From an uncultured Flavobacteriales bacterium (GTDB lineage Bacteria; Bacteroidota; Bacteroidia; Flavobacteriales; Crocinitomicaceae), in contig CAMLRS010000013.1 in assembly GCA_946482515.1 (NCBI GenBank), positions 38,756 through 102,755 on the forward strand: a DNA stretch of 64,000 nucleotides. The letters are read 5' to 3'. Positions 18,276 through 26,838 of the stretch are shown one piece after another. How positions within the stretch are numbered: position 1 is the stretch's first letter; each line of letters begins with the position of its first letter. Position numbers and translations under genes: made by a program. The notes under the pieces were generated by a model, which had not been told where the DNA came from, ran no database searches, and saw only the letters and a program-made list of their open reading frames with translations.

Positions 18276-18297
18276 AAATTCTGAAATTCCAGAATTT
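18276..18297. promoter_or_regulatory. 22-bp palindrome upstream of the ArsR-like gene
   Basis: AAATTCTG and CAGAATTT form perfect 8-bp arms around AAATTC. It is 50 bp before the ArsR-like regulator ATG and might be its own operator; this is inferred only from symmetry and position. Confidence 0.35.
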
Positions 18298-18347
18298 CAT
18301 GTTGATCAGAATGAGCTTTTTCGCTATCTTAAATAGAAAAAGTAATT

Positions 18348-18659
18348 ATGGGAGCCTCAAAAACCTACCAATTCACGCAAGAAGAAATTAGTTTATCACT
18401 CGTCGGAAGAGCTTTAGCCCATCCTGCGCGCATCACTATCCTGAAATACCTTAAAGAAAATGGCATTTGCCGAAATGTTGATCTTATGCCAGTGCTCCAG
18501 CTTGGGAAGACAACCGTTCATGAACACCTCCTCAAACTCAAAGACGCGGGTTTAATCGATGTCGAATTCACACCCCTTTGCTCATACAACGTTTACCTGA
18601 TGCCGGGAGCGATGAAACGCTTCTATGCGTTTGTTGGTAATGTGACGGAAAATGGATAA
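18348..18659 (+). CDS. ArsR-like winged-helix regulator
   Basis: This 103-aa protein consists of a single winged-helix domain. LSLVGRALAHPARITILKYL is the characteristic first helix pair of ArsR regulators. The recognition region is LQLGKTTVHEHLLKLKDAGL, followed by a wing (FTPLCSYNVYLMP). No metal-binding Cys pair of the classical ELCVCDL type is present; the equivalent region reads NGICRNVDLM with one Cys. It may therefore sense something other than metals. It stands alone between the hemin operon and a convergent T9SS protein gene, with a palindrome upstream. Confidence 0.82.
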   Translation: MGASKTYQFTQEEISLSLVGRALAHPARITILKYLKENGICRNVDLMPVLQLGKTTVHEHLLKLKDAGLIDVEFTPLCSYNVYLMPGAMKRFYAFVGNVTENG

Positions 18660-18699
18660 CTTATTATCCAGCGCGAAGAACCCTTCAAATGCGTTATAC

Positions 18700-18728
18700 A
18701 AGGCCGTCCACCATTGGCGGACGACCTT
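18700..18728. terminator. Hairpin between convergent genes
   Basis: AAGGCCGTCC (18700-18709) pairs with GGACGACCTT (18719-18728) with one mismatch and a 9-nt loop. It lies between the ArsR-like gene (ends 18659) and the minus-strand gene ending at 18755. Only short T runs flank it, so bidirectional termination is likely but not certain. Confidence 0.5.
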
Positions 18729-18754
18729 GATCGTTCTGAATACGGTTTAGCGAA

Positions 18755-20452
18755 TCATTGTTTGACGAGTGGAAGTACGCTGCGATGGCTGCTGTTCGAT
18801 ACCTCGATCAGGTAAGTTCCGGCAGGTAGTCGATCAATATCCAGGGATGTTTCGATGGCATCCAACTCCTTGCGGAAGAGTATTTGCCCCTGTAAATTAT
18901 AGATCGAAAGAGCACTTCCTGATAGGACTTGTTCGATTTTGATCGTCACTTTACCGACTGTAGGATTTGGGTAAAGCTCGAAAGAAGCGGTTTCAAGCTC
19001 AGGTACACCGGTAAAATCAATGCGATTGGTGTCTAGCTTCAACACAAAAGCACTGGCGTAATCATTGATGGTAGGAGGAATGAAATATTCGCTCTCCAGT
19101 GGATCGCAATCCAGCGATTCGAAATAATAACCGGTTCCGTACAATTTCCCACCGAAATAGTCCAGTCCGAAGAGCGAGTTAGAGCTAGTACCCGACAAGG
19201 ATTCGGCCCATACAAGCTGCCCTTCAGGAGTCATTTTCACTATAAAGGATTGATGATGACCAATGTTGTTTTCCAGAAGAGCCGTTCCCGGTCCTGGATC
19301 GAAATCCACACTTGGAGAAGAATAATCGCCACAGAAATAGAGCAATCCGGCGTCATCCACGGTCAGATCGATTCCCTGCTCCATTTGCGGGCCTCCGAAC
19401 TGGTGTTCCCAGAGCTGATTTCCAACGGTATCGTAGCGTGCAGCATAGACATCTTCCGTAGGTTGGTTCCAGATGGTGTAATCAGCATGTGTACCCGACT
19501 GATAAACAAATCCATCTCCGCTGATTGCCAGGTTGGAGCTTTTGACGTGATTATGTTCCCCGGAAGAGGCAGCCCATTGAAAATTACCGAACTCATCCAG
19601 TTTCACAATAAAAGCATCACCTTTACCAACAGGAGTGAGCGTTGTTGTACCGGCATCGGGATTGAAATCTCCTGCTTTTGAAAAAGTACCGCCAACGAAC
19701 ACTTCTCCGGATGGACCGACTTCCACATCATTTGCCCATTCGCCCATTTCAGAAGTGTTCGTAGTGGCTCCGAAGCTTCTGCCCCAAATGAAATCACCGT
19801 CTCCATCCAGTTTAAGAACGAAAATATTTCCGAAATCAGCGGTTGTGTGCAGGTTGGTTCCTGTACTGTTATCCAGATCAATGGTTCCGCTAAACATGCC
19901 TGTACAATGGATGAAATCGCGATGGATGCTAATACTGCTGGCAGCTGTTCCTGGGGCGCTGTATTGCTGTGCCCATTGGAAATTACCGTTCGGGTCCAGC
20001 TTGATCAGAAAAATGTTGTAAGCTGTCATAGCTGTCATGGAGTAGGTTCCTGTTCCCGGATCACAATCCATAGTGCCACTGAACGCTCCGAAAAGGTAGC
20101 TGTTTCCATGGCTATCGGCAGCTACACTTTTTATAGCAGGAATTGCGTTGTACGGAAAAGAACGGACCCACATGAAGTCGCCGTTGGCGGCCAGGCGGCA
20201 AACATAAAAGCCTTCACCCGGGAACGGTTCTACCAGGGTTGTATTACTGGCACCGACATCAAAATTGACAGAGTCGCGATTCGTGCCGACAAAAAAACAG
20301 CCGTTCCCCAAAGGATCGACACAGGAAGATTGTCCGTAAGCCATGCCCGTTTGGGAGTCGCCCAGGAAAGATTTCGCCCAGTGAAGGGTTTGCGCATGTA
20401 CACTAGCGTTCATGCTCAGCAGGATTGCTAAGAGGGTGTAAAAAGGTTTCAT
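18755..20452 (-). CDS. Secreted beta-propeller protein with T9SS type A sorting domain
   Basis: This 565-aa protein has a signal peptide (MKPFYTLLAILLSMNASVHAQ). Repeated beta units about 45-55 residues long follow the scheme GNFxWAxxFG...DxGNxYxxGxF (for example GNFQWAQQYS, GDFIWGRSFG, GNFQWAASSG, GQLVWAESLS). They build an SBBP-like propeller over residues about 25-470. Several units contain FDPGxGT-like acidic turns that could bind calcium. The C-terminal ~75 residues (LYPNPTVGKVTI, IYNLQGQILF, LPAGTYLIEV) are a T9SS type A sorting domain. It is probably a surface or released protein; no enzymatic motif is seen. Confidence 0.9.
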   Translation of the reverse strand: MKPFYTLLAILLSMNASVHAQTLHWAKSFLGDSQTGMAYGQSSCVDPLGNGCFFVGTNRDSVNFDVGASNTTLVEPFPGEGFYVCRLAANGDFMWVRSFPYNAIPAIKSVAADSHGNSYLFGAFSGTMDCDPGTGTYSMTAMTAYNIFLIKLDPNGNFQWAQQYSAPGTAASSISIHRDFIHCTGMFSGTIDLDNSTGTNLHTTADFGNIFVLKLDGDGDFIWGRSFGATTNTSEMGEWANDVEVGPSGEVFVGGTFSKAGDFNPDAGTTTLTPVGKGDAFIVKLDEFGNFQWAASSGEHNHVKSSNLAISGDGFVYQSGTHADYTIWNQPTEDVYAARYDTVGNQLWEHQFGGPQMEQGIDLTVDDAGLLYFCGDYSSPSVDFDPGPGTALLENNIGHHQSFIVKMTPEGQLVWAESLSGTSSNSLFGLDYFGGKLYGTGYYFESLDCDPLESEYFIPPTINDYASAFVLKLDTNRIDFTGVPELETASFELYPNPTVGKVTIKIEQVLSGSALSIYNLQGQILFRKELDAIETSLDIDRLPAGTYLIEVSNSSHRSVLPLVKQ

Positions 20453-20458
20453 ATAATT

Positions 20459-20489
20459 AGGATTAATTCATTTAGCTGAATGTAATCCT
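20459..20489. promoter_or_regulatory. Long imperfect dyad upstream of the T9SS propeller gene
   Basis: AGGATTA (20459-20465) and TAATCCT (20483-20489) are perfect outer arms, with ATTCA/TGAAT as inner arms. It lies 7 bp upstream of the minus-strand ATG at 20452. Nearby GTAGCAAT occurs twice (about 20490 and 20523). A regulator site is plausible, but the cognate protein is unknown. Confidence 0.3.
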
Positions 20490-20600
20490 GTAGCAATTAC
20501 GCGCTACAAAAATCCCCTCCCTGGTAGCAATCGCTTATTGAAAAGTAGCAAACAGCGTTTAAATAGACGTAACGTTTGCTGCTCTTTGCCTCTTAGGCAT

Positions 20601-21419
20601 TTATTTTTTGTAAAATCCTTCGAACGCTTGGTACAGGGCCAGATGGAGGATCGTTGCATGATCTTCGTCGGGCAGGTAGATGTAGTTGTAGCTGAACGAC
20701 TTGGACGGATACTTTTTGAGGTGCTTTACCAGGGTTTCGACGTCGCGATTCATTGGGTGAGGTTCTTTCCCAACGGCAATACAAACCTGCTGCTTGAGCT
20801 CCGGGTGCGCTTTCAGGAACGCCGGAACCTGTGAAAGCAGCGATTCTTTGTCCCACCAAAGGCTTGGGCTAACGATCACGTACCGGTTGAACAGGTTGGT
20901 CTTTTTGACAAAAATCTCAGTGGCCAGCAAGCCACCCAGCGACTGACCGATCAGCATGTTGTCGCCGTTGGTCAGGTAATGTTCATTGATATAAGGTTGC
21001 AGCTCCTTCTCGATGAACGCAATGAATTTCGCCGAGCCACCGCTGGTTGGAACCAGTTCCAGGTCTTCCTTAATAGTCGTCGGATGTGTGAAATCACGCT
21101 TCCGATCTACATTGGCAATACCAACAACGATCGATTGCGGCATAACGCCATAGGTCGACAGAAAATCTACCAGCCCGGCTGTATGAACGTAATCTTCCAG
21201 GGCCGAGCCGTCGAGCAGGTAAATAACGGGGTAACGCGTAGCTGAATCCGGATGATAACCCGGTGGCAGGTAAATGTTGAGTGTTCGTTGTTCGCCCAGC
21301 TCGTTGGAATAAATACCATCAATAATACCGAATTGAAACGGCTGCTGCTCGTTTTGTGCCGTTGTGGAAAAAGCTGACAGGAACAGCAGTAAAAACAGGA
21401 AATGAGATTTCATAAACAT
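20601..21419 (-). CDS. Secreted alpha/beta hydrolase, putative esterase (PF00756-like)
   Basis: This 272-aa protein has an N-terminal signal peptide (FLFLLLFLSAFSTTAQ). Features of the esterase D/Fes/IroE-like family are present. An oxyanion strand reads RYPVIYLLDGS, the nucleophile elbow is LIGQSLGGLL (Ser about 157), and the C-terminal catalytic His is in DEDHATILHLAL. Relatives hydrolyse siderophores, cinnamate esters or acyl thioesters; the substrate is not predictable here. The start at 21419 overlaps the DUF1003 gene stop (TGATG), though a second ATG at 21413 is also possible. Confidence 0.87.
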   Translation of the reverse strand: MFMKSHFLFLLLFLSAFSTTAQNEQQPFQFGIIDGIYSNELGEQRTLNIYLPPGYHPDSATRYPVIYLLDGSALEDYVHTAGLVDFLSTYGVMPQSIVVGIANVDRKRDFTHPTTIKEDLELVPTSGGSAKFIAFIEKELQPYINEHYLTNGDNMLIGQSLGGLLATEIFVKKTNLFNRYVIVSPSLWWDKESLLSQVPAFLKAHPELKQQVCIAVGKEPHPMNRDVETLVKHLKKYPSKSFSYNYIYLPDEDHATILHLALYQAFEGFYKK

Positions 21420-22117
21420 CAGGGTTTTTTGGAAGCAAGTAAGTCGTTCATAATCTTCAGCTGGGTGATCTGGATTTCAAGCAGCTCTTTTTGCTGACGC
21501 AGGATCAGGTGGTCGATTTTTTCATGCAGGATGCGGATTTCCAGCTCCGATTTCAAATTGATCAGGTAATCTTCTTTGGCGCGCTCGCGGTCCTTTTCTT
21601 CCTGCCGGTTCTGACTCATCATGATCACAGGTGCCTGCAATGCGGCAACGCAGGAAAGAATCAGGTTCAGCAGGATGAACGGGTAAGGATCAAATCCTTT
21701 ATTGGCCAGCAGGACTACATTCGATCCGATCCAAAGCGCGATGAACAGGCAGAAGGATATGATGAAGGTCCAGCTTCCACCAAAACCGGCCACTTTATCG
21801 GCAATGCGCTGCCCGAATGACAAACGACTTTGATCTTCAGACGGAACATCGATCGAGGGATTCACCACTAAGCCTGTCAGGCGCTGGATGAGCTGTTCGT
21901 CGACTTTCGCTTGTTTTCCGAGCTCTTCGGTGAGTGTCAGCACCAGGTATTTATCGCGATAATACGACAATTCGCTTTCGGCCAGGAAGTGATCTTCGTT
22001 AAATTCAGGATGTTCCTCGTGGATCAGCTTCATCACGGAACGACGAATGGTTTTTGCCGGTATTTTTTCCGCTTCATCGAACTCCGAGCCCGAAAGGTCG
22101 CTGGTGAATGTGCCCAT
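21419..22117 (-). CDS. DUF1003 membrane protein
   Basis: This 232-aa protein has a charged N-terminal half (about 1-100) and a DUF1003 core. The core contains RLSFGQRIADKVAGFGGSW, two transmembrane helices near 118-135 and 148-165 (FIISFCLFIALWIGSN; PFILLNLILSCVAALQAP), then MMSQNRQEEKDR and a coiled-coil tail of about 60 residues. The family is common in bacteria and its role is unknown. It is translationally coupled to the downstream esterase gene. Confidence 0.9.
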   Translation of the reverse strand: MGTFTSDLSGSEFDEAEKIPAKTIRRSVMKLIHEEHPEFNEDHFLAESELSYYRDKYLVLTLTEELGKQAKVDEQLIQRLTGLVVNPSIDVPSEDQSRLSFGQRIADKVAGFGGSWTFIISFCLFIALWIGSNVVLLANKGFDPYPFILLNLILSCVAALQAPVIMMSQNRQEEKDRERAKEDYLINLKSELEIRILHEKIDHLILRQQKELLEIQITQLKIMNDLLASKKP

Positions 22118-22200
22118 AGATTACTTTTTCCTAAAAATAGCTTTTTTGGAAGAAAACAATCCGGCAGTGGCAGGAATTACAAGTGATACAGGGTTATAAA

Positions 22201-22235
22201 AACAAAAAATCCGGTCTCGTGCACAAGACCGGATT
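22201..22235 (-). terminator. Strong terminator after the small Lys/Cys-rich gene
   Basis: AATCCGGTCT (22208-22217) pairs perfectly with AGACCGGATT (22226-22235) over an 8-nt loop. On the minus strand it is followed by TTTTTTGTT. It ends the cdsA-psd-small gene unit. Confidence 0.88.
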
Positions 22236-22255
22236 TACAAATCGGTAAGCCCGAA

Positions 22256-22465
22256 TTAAGATGCTTTTTTCTGGCAGCAGGAAGAACCTTGTTTGCTGGT
22301 GCAAGAAGAAGCTTTTTTCGATTTCTTCGCTTTTTTCTTCTTGTCATCGTCTTTTTTCTTCACTACTACTACGCTTGCAGGGTCGTTGTTCGACGCAGCG
22401 TATACAGTAGCAGACAATGAGCCGGCGAACAGCATGATTGTCAGGGCAACAAATACTTTTTTCAT
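22256..22465 (-). CDS. Small secreted lysine- and cysteine-rich protein
   Basis: This 69-aa protein starts at the ATG at 22465; codons further upstream would need a TTG start. A signal peptide (MKKVFVALTIMLFAGSLSATVYA) is followed by a very basic stretch (VVVKKKDDDKKKKAKKSKK) and a C-terminal SSC-SKQ-SSCC cluster with three Cys. Nothing in it indicates a known function. It follows psd on the same strand and is closed by a strong terminator. The Cys cluster could bind a metal or form disulfides in the periplasm. Confidence 0.75.
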   Translation of the reverse strand: MKKVFVALTIMLFAGSLSATVYAASNNDPASVVVVKKKDDDKKKKAKKSKKASSCTSKQGSSCCQKKAS

Positions 22466-22506
22466 GATCAATGATTTGAGTTATAACAGGCTTAAAAATA
22501 GGACTA

Positions 22507-23172
22507 TTATTTCAATGTGGCAAGCTTCGTTAACTTCGCTTTAACATCATCGCCGATTTTAACATTCAGCTCCGTTCCGAGGGGAAGGAAAACATCGACA
22601 CGCGATCCGAACTTGATAAAACCGAATTCTTCACCCGTTACAGCCTGCTGACCAACTGTTGCATAATAGCAGATACGACGCGCTACAGCTCCGGCGATCT
22701 GGCGGAACAATACCGACTGACCGCCTGCATGTTCCACAACAACTGTACTGCGCTCGTTATCCGTGCTGCTTTTAGGGTGCCACGCCACGAGGAACAAACC
22801 TTTGTGGTATTTCACGTAGCGAACAATTCCACTAATAGGGAAGTAATTGGCGTGTACGTTCATCGGCGACATGAAGATCGATACCTGGATGCGTCTGTCG
22901 TGAAAGTATTCTGTTTCTTCGACTTCTTCGATCACCACTACTTTTCCGTCGGCAGGGCAGAGCACGTCATTCGGCTCGAACGTAAAAGTGCGTTTCGGAA
23001 TGCGGAAAAACTGCACGATCAGGTAAGCCATCACCAGAACACCGATGCTTAACAGGATGAAAAGCCAGAACCAGCCGGTGAGACCCAGCAGCCAGAAATT
23101 TCCCCATTGAATCAGGGTGAGAAGAAGGAGGCCGATGATGATTGTGGAAGAACCTTCGCGGTGAAGTGTCAT
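22507..23172 (-). CDS. psd: Phosphatidylserine decarboxylase
   Basis: This 221-aa protein is of the short PSD/archaetidylserine decarboxylase type. It makes phosphatidylethanolamine by decarboxylating phosphatidylserine. Two transmembrane segments occupy residues about 10-52. The core has VLCPADGKVVVIEEV, RIQVSIFMSPMNVHANYFP (with the conserved His) and, near residue 188, FGSRVDVFLP. Self-cleavage between that Gly and Ser yields the pyruvoyl cofactor. It lies 22 bp downstream of cdsA, which supplies the CDP-diacylglycerol used earlier in the same pathway. Confidence 0.95.
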   Translation of the reverse strand: MTLHREGSSTIIIGLLLLTLIQWGNFWLLGLTGWFWLFILLSIGVLVMAYLIVQFFRIPKRTFTFEPNDVLCPADGKVVVIEEVEETEYFHDRRIQVSIFMSPMNVHANYFPISGIVRYVKYHKGLFLVAWHPKSSTDNERSTVVVEHAGGQSVLFRQIAGAVARRICYYATVGQQAVTGEEFGFIKFGSRVDVFLPLGTELNVKIGDDVKAKLTKLATLK

Positions 23173-23194
23173 AGGAAATAAATTTTGCGCGAAG

Positions 23195-24004
23195 TTAGCG
23201 ATAAATCATCCAAAGCGCATAAAAAACAGGGATGGCCATCAACGCTGCGTCGAAACGATCGAGGATGCCGCCGTGACCGGGTAAAATGTTCCCGGAATCT
23301 TTCACGCCGATCTGTCGTTTGAACTGCGATTCGAACAGATCACCGAAGATAGCCGACAGTGCAACCAGCGGCGCTGCGATCAGCCAGAAGGAAAGCGGCA
23401 GATCCGATAACCAGGTCGACCAGCAATAACCGGCAATCAACGCGAATACAATACCACCGATTGTGCCTTCCCAGGTCTTTTTCGGGGAAATGCGCTCGAA
23501 CAGCTTCGTTCGTCCGAACAAACGCCCGCAAACGTAGGCAAACGTATCGTTGCTCCAGATCAAAACGAACATTCCGATCACATCCCAGTGATCAGCAGTC
23601 ACGAAATTCAGGTGTACAAGCAGCAGAAAGGGAACGCAGATGTAAAACAGACTGAAGATCGTTAGCGAAACATTCTGGATCGGTGTTGTGGACGATTGAT
23701 TGAACAGCGAGATCAGGAAAGAGCCGCAGAGTAGTGGAAGCCCCAGGAAAAGAATACTGCCCGGGATGATGTCCATCATGATGAGCACGGCACAGCCGTA
23801 GATCAGCGCAGCGCTGCACACCGCAAATACCTGCTGACTCTGATTGCCCGAATGCGCATTGACCAAGCGGGTAAATTCTGCCACGCCCAGGATCATAAAA
23901 GCCCCGAAAAGTAGGGCAGCGGCCAGCGGTTCCCACAAAATAGCACCGATAATTGCTGCAACGAACAGGCTGCCGGTAATGGATCGTACAATCAGGTTAT
24001 TCAT
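23195..24004 (-). CDS. cdsA: Phosphatidate cytidylyltransferase
   Basis: This 269-aa protein has about seven to eight transmembrane helices. It makes CDP-diacylglycerol from phosphatidic acid and CTP in the inner membrane. The hallmark is IWSNDTFAYVCGRLFGRTKL, SPKKTWEGTIGG, and the C-terminal family signature SQFKRQIGVKDSGNILPGHGG followed by LDRFDA. It is the first gene of a cdsA-psd-small protein unit and has a minus-7 box only 4 nt before its ATG. Confidence 0.96.
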   Translation of the reverse strand: MNNLIVRSITGSLFVAAIIGAILWEPLAAALLFGAFMILGVAEFTRLVNAHSGNQSQQVFAVCSAALIYGCAVLIMMDIIPGSILFLGLPLLCGSFLISLFNQSSTTPIQNVSLTIFSLFYICVPFLLLVHLNFVTADHWDVIGMFVLIWSNDTFAYVCGRLFGRTKLFERISPKKTWEGTIGGIVFALIAGYCWSTWLSDLPLSFWLIAAPLVALSAIFGDLFESQFKRQIGVKDSGNILPGHGGILDRFDAALMAIPVFYALWMIYR

Positions 24005-24008
24005 GCGT

Positions 24009-24016
24009 CAAATTTA
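24009..24016 (-). promoter_or_regulatory. Minus-7 box (TAAATTTG) of cdsA
   Basis: It is an exact TAnnTTTG match on the minus strand, separated by only four bases from the cdsA ATG, which predicts a leaderless or nearly leaderless mRNA. It lies directly beside the 159-bp palindromic element (24025-24183). Confidence 0.5.
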
Positions 24017-24024
24017 GCAAAATG

Positions 24025-24183
24025 GTTCACCACAAAGGAGCAAAGGGATATTTTAGCCATAATGCTTAAGGTAGCAAAGGTGTTCAGTAGTTGCTTTACT
24101 ACCTGATTTAATTTTACCCGAATCACCTTTGCTTTCTTAACAAGCACAGCAAGGAAAAAAGTCTTTGCTCCTTTGTGGTGAAC
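24025..24183. mobile_element. 159-bp MITE-like palindromic element, copy 1
   Basis: It is bounded by 21-bp perfect terminal inverted repeats: GTTCACCACAAAGGAGCAAA with G at 24025-24045, and its complement at 24163-24183. It has no ORF. Its reverse complement matches the element at 32679-32837 over nearly the whole length, including TTTTTTCCTTGCTGTG, AGCAAAGGTGATTCGGGTAA and CCTTAAGCATTATGGCTAAA. Nested inner arms (AGCAAAGGTG/CACCTTTGCT) make the whole unit fold back on itself. It could be a non-autonomous transposable unit or a REP-like structured repeat; no transposase for it is visible. Confidence 0.8.
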
Positions 24184-24201
24184 CTATCCAACTGTATTCA
24201 A

Positions 24202-24231
24202 CAAAAAAGGCCGCCTTTTCAGACAGCCTTT
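24202..24231 (-). terminator. Terminator of the DUF1573 gene
   Basis: On the minus strand AAAGGCTG pairs with CGGCCTTT (AAAGGC/GCCTTT core, 24206-24211 and 24226-24231) and is followed by a T run (TTTTTTGTTG). Confidence 0.7.
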
Positions 24232-24252
24232 GTATGATGATTGTGTTTTTTC

Positions 24253-24687
24253 TTAGTTCGTCGGTGCCGGCAATACCGTTCCTTTGATTGTCAGGATGAT
24301 CGGCTCGGCAGAAACGTTGGTGGTAACCGTGATCGTCTTGGTGAATTCGCCTACGCGCTTCGTGTCGTAACCAACTACGATTTTGGACGATTTTCCTTTT
24401 GCAACCGGCTCAGTTGGCTTCTCAGCCGTTGTGCAGCCACAGCTTGGAGCAACATTGGTAACAATTACAGGAACGCTGCCGGTGTTTTTGAATTCAAATA
24501 CAAACGGCTCCTTGGAATCGTAAGGAATATTATTGCGCTCGATAACGAGTGTCTTGAATGTAACCGGAGCTTTTTGTTCTTTTTTGACTTCTTTCTTTGG
24601 AGCTTTTTCTTTTTTCGTCTTTGCAGTTGTCTGGGCAAACGCTCCGAAAGAGAAAAGGCACAAACCGATCAATACTAATGTTTTCAT
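24253..24687 (-). CDS. DUF1573 domain secreted protein
   Basis: This 144-aa protein has a signal peptide (residues 1-19, ending AFAQ) and a lysine/glutamate-rich linker (TKKEKAPKKEVKKEQK). A single Ig-like DUF1573 beta-sandwich follows, with FEFKNTGSVPVIVTNVAPSC, the conserved SCGCT motif, and EFTKTITVTTN. This domain is abundant in Bacteroidota and periplasmic or surface located; its role is undefined. The gene is single, with its own terminator and a near-consensus minus-7 box (TATCCTTG) upstream. Confidence 0.9.
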   Translation of the reverse strand: MKTLVLIGLCLFSFGAFAQTTAKTKKEKAPKKEVKKEQKAPVTFKTLVIERNNIPYDSKEPFVFEFKNTGSVPVIVTNVAPSCGCTTAEKPTEPVAKGKSSKIVVGYDTKRVGEFTKTITVTTNVSAEPIILTIKGTVLPAPTN

Positions 24688-24793
24688 GTTCTAGAGTTTT
24701 AACAATACAAGGATACAAACTCTTTTTGTACACTGATGGCCATTAACAAAAAATTAGCGCGACAATTTCCGGGCACGTTTTCGGGCGGATGCT

Positions 24794-24801
24794 TATGTTT
24801 G
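24794..24801 (+). promoter_or_regulatory. Minus-7 box (TATGTTTG) of the TPR kinase gene
   Basis: It is an exact TAnnTTTG match 30 nt before the ATG at 24832, in the divergent gap with the DUF1573 gene. Confidence 0.55.
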
Positions 24802-24831
24802 TAGAACGCTCAAACCGTTCACGTTACCCAG

Positions 24832-26793
24832 ATGAAACCGATACACGCACCTGTCATCCTGTTCCTGCTGTTGCTGCTCCCGCAAATGGGCTTCGGCCAG
24901 GATCAGCAGTATGCCGATAGTCTCGAACGAATCGTCAAAAATAAAAGCGGTGCGGAAAAGATCCGTATCCTGAATGACCTGAATTACTTCTACCATCAGA
25001 TCGATACGCGAAAAGCCATCCGTTTCGGAACCGAATCGCTGGAACTGGCCAGGAAACAACCCGATAAAGCACTGCTGGGAAACACACTGAATGACCTCAG
25101 TATTCCCTACCTCACCGAAGGCAACTACAAAAAAGCACTGGAGCTGAACCTTGAGGCCATGGCGATCCGCAAAGAGCTGAAAGATTCCATGGGACTGATC
25201 GGATCGTATTCCAAAATCGGTCAGTCGTACCACGAGCTGTCGCAATACGACCAGGCCACGGCTTATTATACCAAAGCGTTAGAGCTCGCCCGCAAGCTGG
25301 ATATCAAAACCTACATCCTTCAGATTCTCGGCAATCTTGGGAATGTGCTCGACCAGACTGGTATGTACCTTGAATCCTATGAAATTCATAAAGATGCACT
25401 CGAAGAGGCCCGTGAGATCGATGATTTGCAGGTACAGATTTCATCGCTGGGGAACCTTGCCGCCATTTGCCGGAAACTGAAACGGTTAAAAGAAAGCGAG
25501 CAATATTACCTGCAGGCCATTCCACTGATCCGGAAATCAGGTCAGCGCGAACCATTGGCCATCGTTTACCAGGGACTGGGCGTATTGATGCGCGACCTGA
25601 AACGCCACGATGAAGGCCTTAGCTACTACAAGAAAGCCTACAATATTTACACGGAGATGAACAGCAAAATCGGGCTGGGCATGATCGCTGTGAACATTGG
25701 CAATGTTTACGAATACAAAAAAGAGCTCGACAGCGCGGCCTTTTATTACAAGATAGGACTCCAACACAGCATTTACACCAAATCCTATAAGCAGATTCAC
25801 AATGCTTACGAAGGTCTGGCCAATCTGGCAAAGGCGCAAGGTGATTTTGCAGGCGCTTACAAATACATGACGCTCGTAGCTGCCTATAAAGACAGTATTC
25901 AGCTCTTCCAGCAAAACACGGCTATTTCGGAAATGTATGCCAAATACAAGACGGCCGAACACGAACGCGAGCTGACGGCTTCTCAGCTGAAAAACGTGCA
26001 GCAGGACAAACAGATCGCACAGGCCCAGCTGCGTATTTCCAAAGCCCGTGAACGGATGTTCCTGCTGATTGGTGTCATACTCCTTGTCGTATTGATCGGT
26101 GGCTTTATCCTGCGCAACCTGTACCTCAAGCGCAAAAAAGCACTGGAAGAGATCGAGCTGACGAAAAAGAACGAACAGATCCGCCGCGAACGGGAGCTCA
26201 ACGAACAAAAGCTGGAAATCTCCCGCGAGCTCCACGACAACATCGGCTCGCAGCTCACCTACATGATCAGCTCGATGGACAACCTTACTTATGCAGTTCC
26301 GGAAAATGACCGGCTGGTGAACAATATCCGCGATCTGAGCAGCTTCGGGCGCACCACCATGCAGGAGCTGCGCAGTACGATCTGGGCCATGAATGCGGAA
26401 GACGGCTCGGTTGCGCTATTGTTCCGAAAGCTGGAAGAATTGCGTTCAAAAATCCCGGTTGAGCTGGTATTACGTAACGAATTGAACAAAAACCAGCCTC
26501 TCAAAGCGATCGAAATGCTGAACCTGTTCCGCATCGGGCAGGAATCCATCCAGAACAGCCTGAAATACGCCCAGGCAACGCGATTATCCGTAACCGCCAA
26601 GCAGGAAGGTGAAGAGCTTGTTTTTGAAATTACCGACAACGGAAATGGGTTCGACAATGCGACTGCCGCTAACGGGAACGGACTTACGAATATGCGTCAC
26701 CGCTGCGAACAGCTGGGCGGAACCTTCGAGCTGCACACGGCAGTTGGGAAAGGAACGACCGTTCAATGTCGTTTACGGCATCTGTCGTATTGA
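24832..26793 (+). CDS. TPR-repeat sensor histidine kinase (HisKA_3/LuxR type)
   Basis: This 653-aa protein has a signal peptide (residues 1-22) and about eight TPR motifs in the periplasm (residues about 30-370; for example YLTEGNYKKALELNLEAM and LSQYDQATAYYTKALELARK). One transmembrane helix sits near 408-428 (MFLLIGVILLVVLIGGFIL), then a coiled coil. The HisKA_3 box is ISRELHDNIGSQLTYM with the phospho-acceptor His about 468. The HATPase_c domain has IGQESIQNSLKYA (N box), DNGNGFD and NGNGLTNMRHR (G boxes). It pairs with the response regulator 45 bp downstream. The signal sensed by the TPR domain is unknown. Confidence 0.94.
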   Translation: MKPIHAPVILFLLLLLPQMGFGQDQQYADSLERIVKNKSGAEKIRILNDLNYFYHQIDTRKAIRFGTESLELARKQPDKALLGNTLNDLSIPYLTEGNYKKALELNLEAMAIRKELKDSMGLIGSYSKIGQSYHELSQYDQATAYYTKALELARKLDIKTYILQILGNLGNVLDQTGMYLESYEIHKDALEEAREIDDLQVQISSLGNLAAICRKLKRLKESEQYYLQAIPLIRKSGQREPLAIVYQGLGVLMRDLKRHDEGLSYYKKAYNIYTEMNSKIGLGMIAVNIGNVYEYKKELDSAAFYYKIGLQHSIYTKSYKQIHNAYEGLANLAKAQGDFAGAYKYMTLVAAYKDSIQLFQQNTAISEMYAKYKTAEHERELTASQLKNVQQDKQIAQAQLRISKARERMFLLIGVILLVVLIGGFILRNLYLKRKKALEEIELTKKNEQIRRERELNEQKLEISRELHDNIGSQLTYMISSMDNLTYAVPENDRLVNNIRDLSSFGRTTMQELRSTIWAMNAEDGSVALLFRKLEELRSKIPVELVLRNELNKNQPLKAIEMLNLFRIGQESIQNSLKYAQATRLSVTAKQEGEELVFEITDNGNGFDNATAANGNGLTNMRHRCEQLGGTFELHTAVGKGTTVQCRLRHLSY

Positions 26794-26838
26794 TGAATCA
26801 GCAGCAAATCCGGAACTTTGAACTGAAAAACAACGAAT

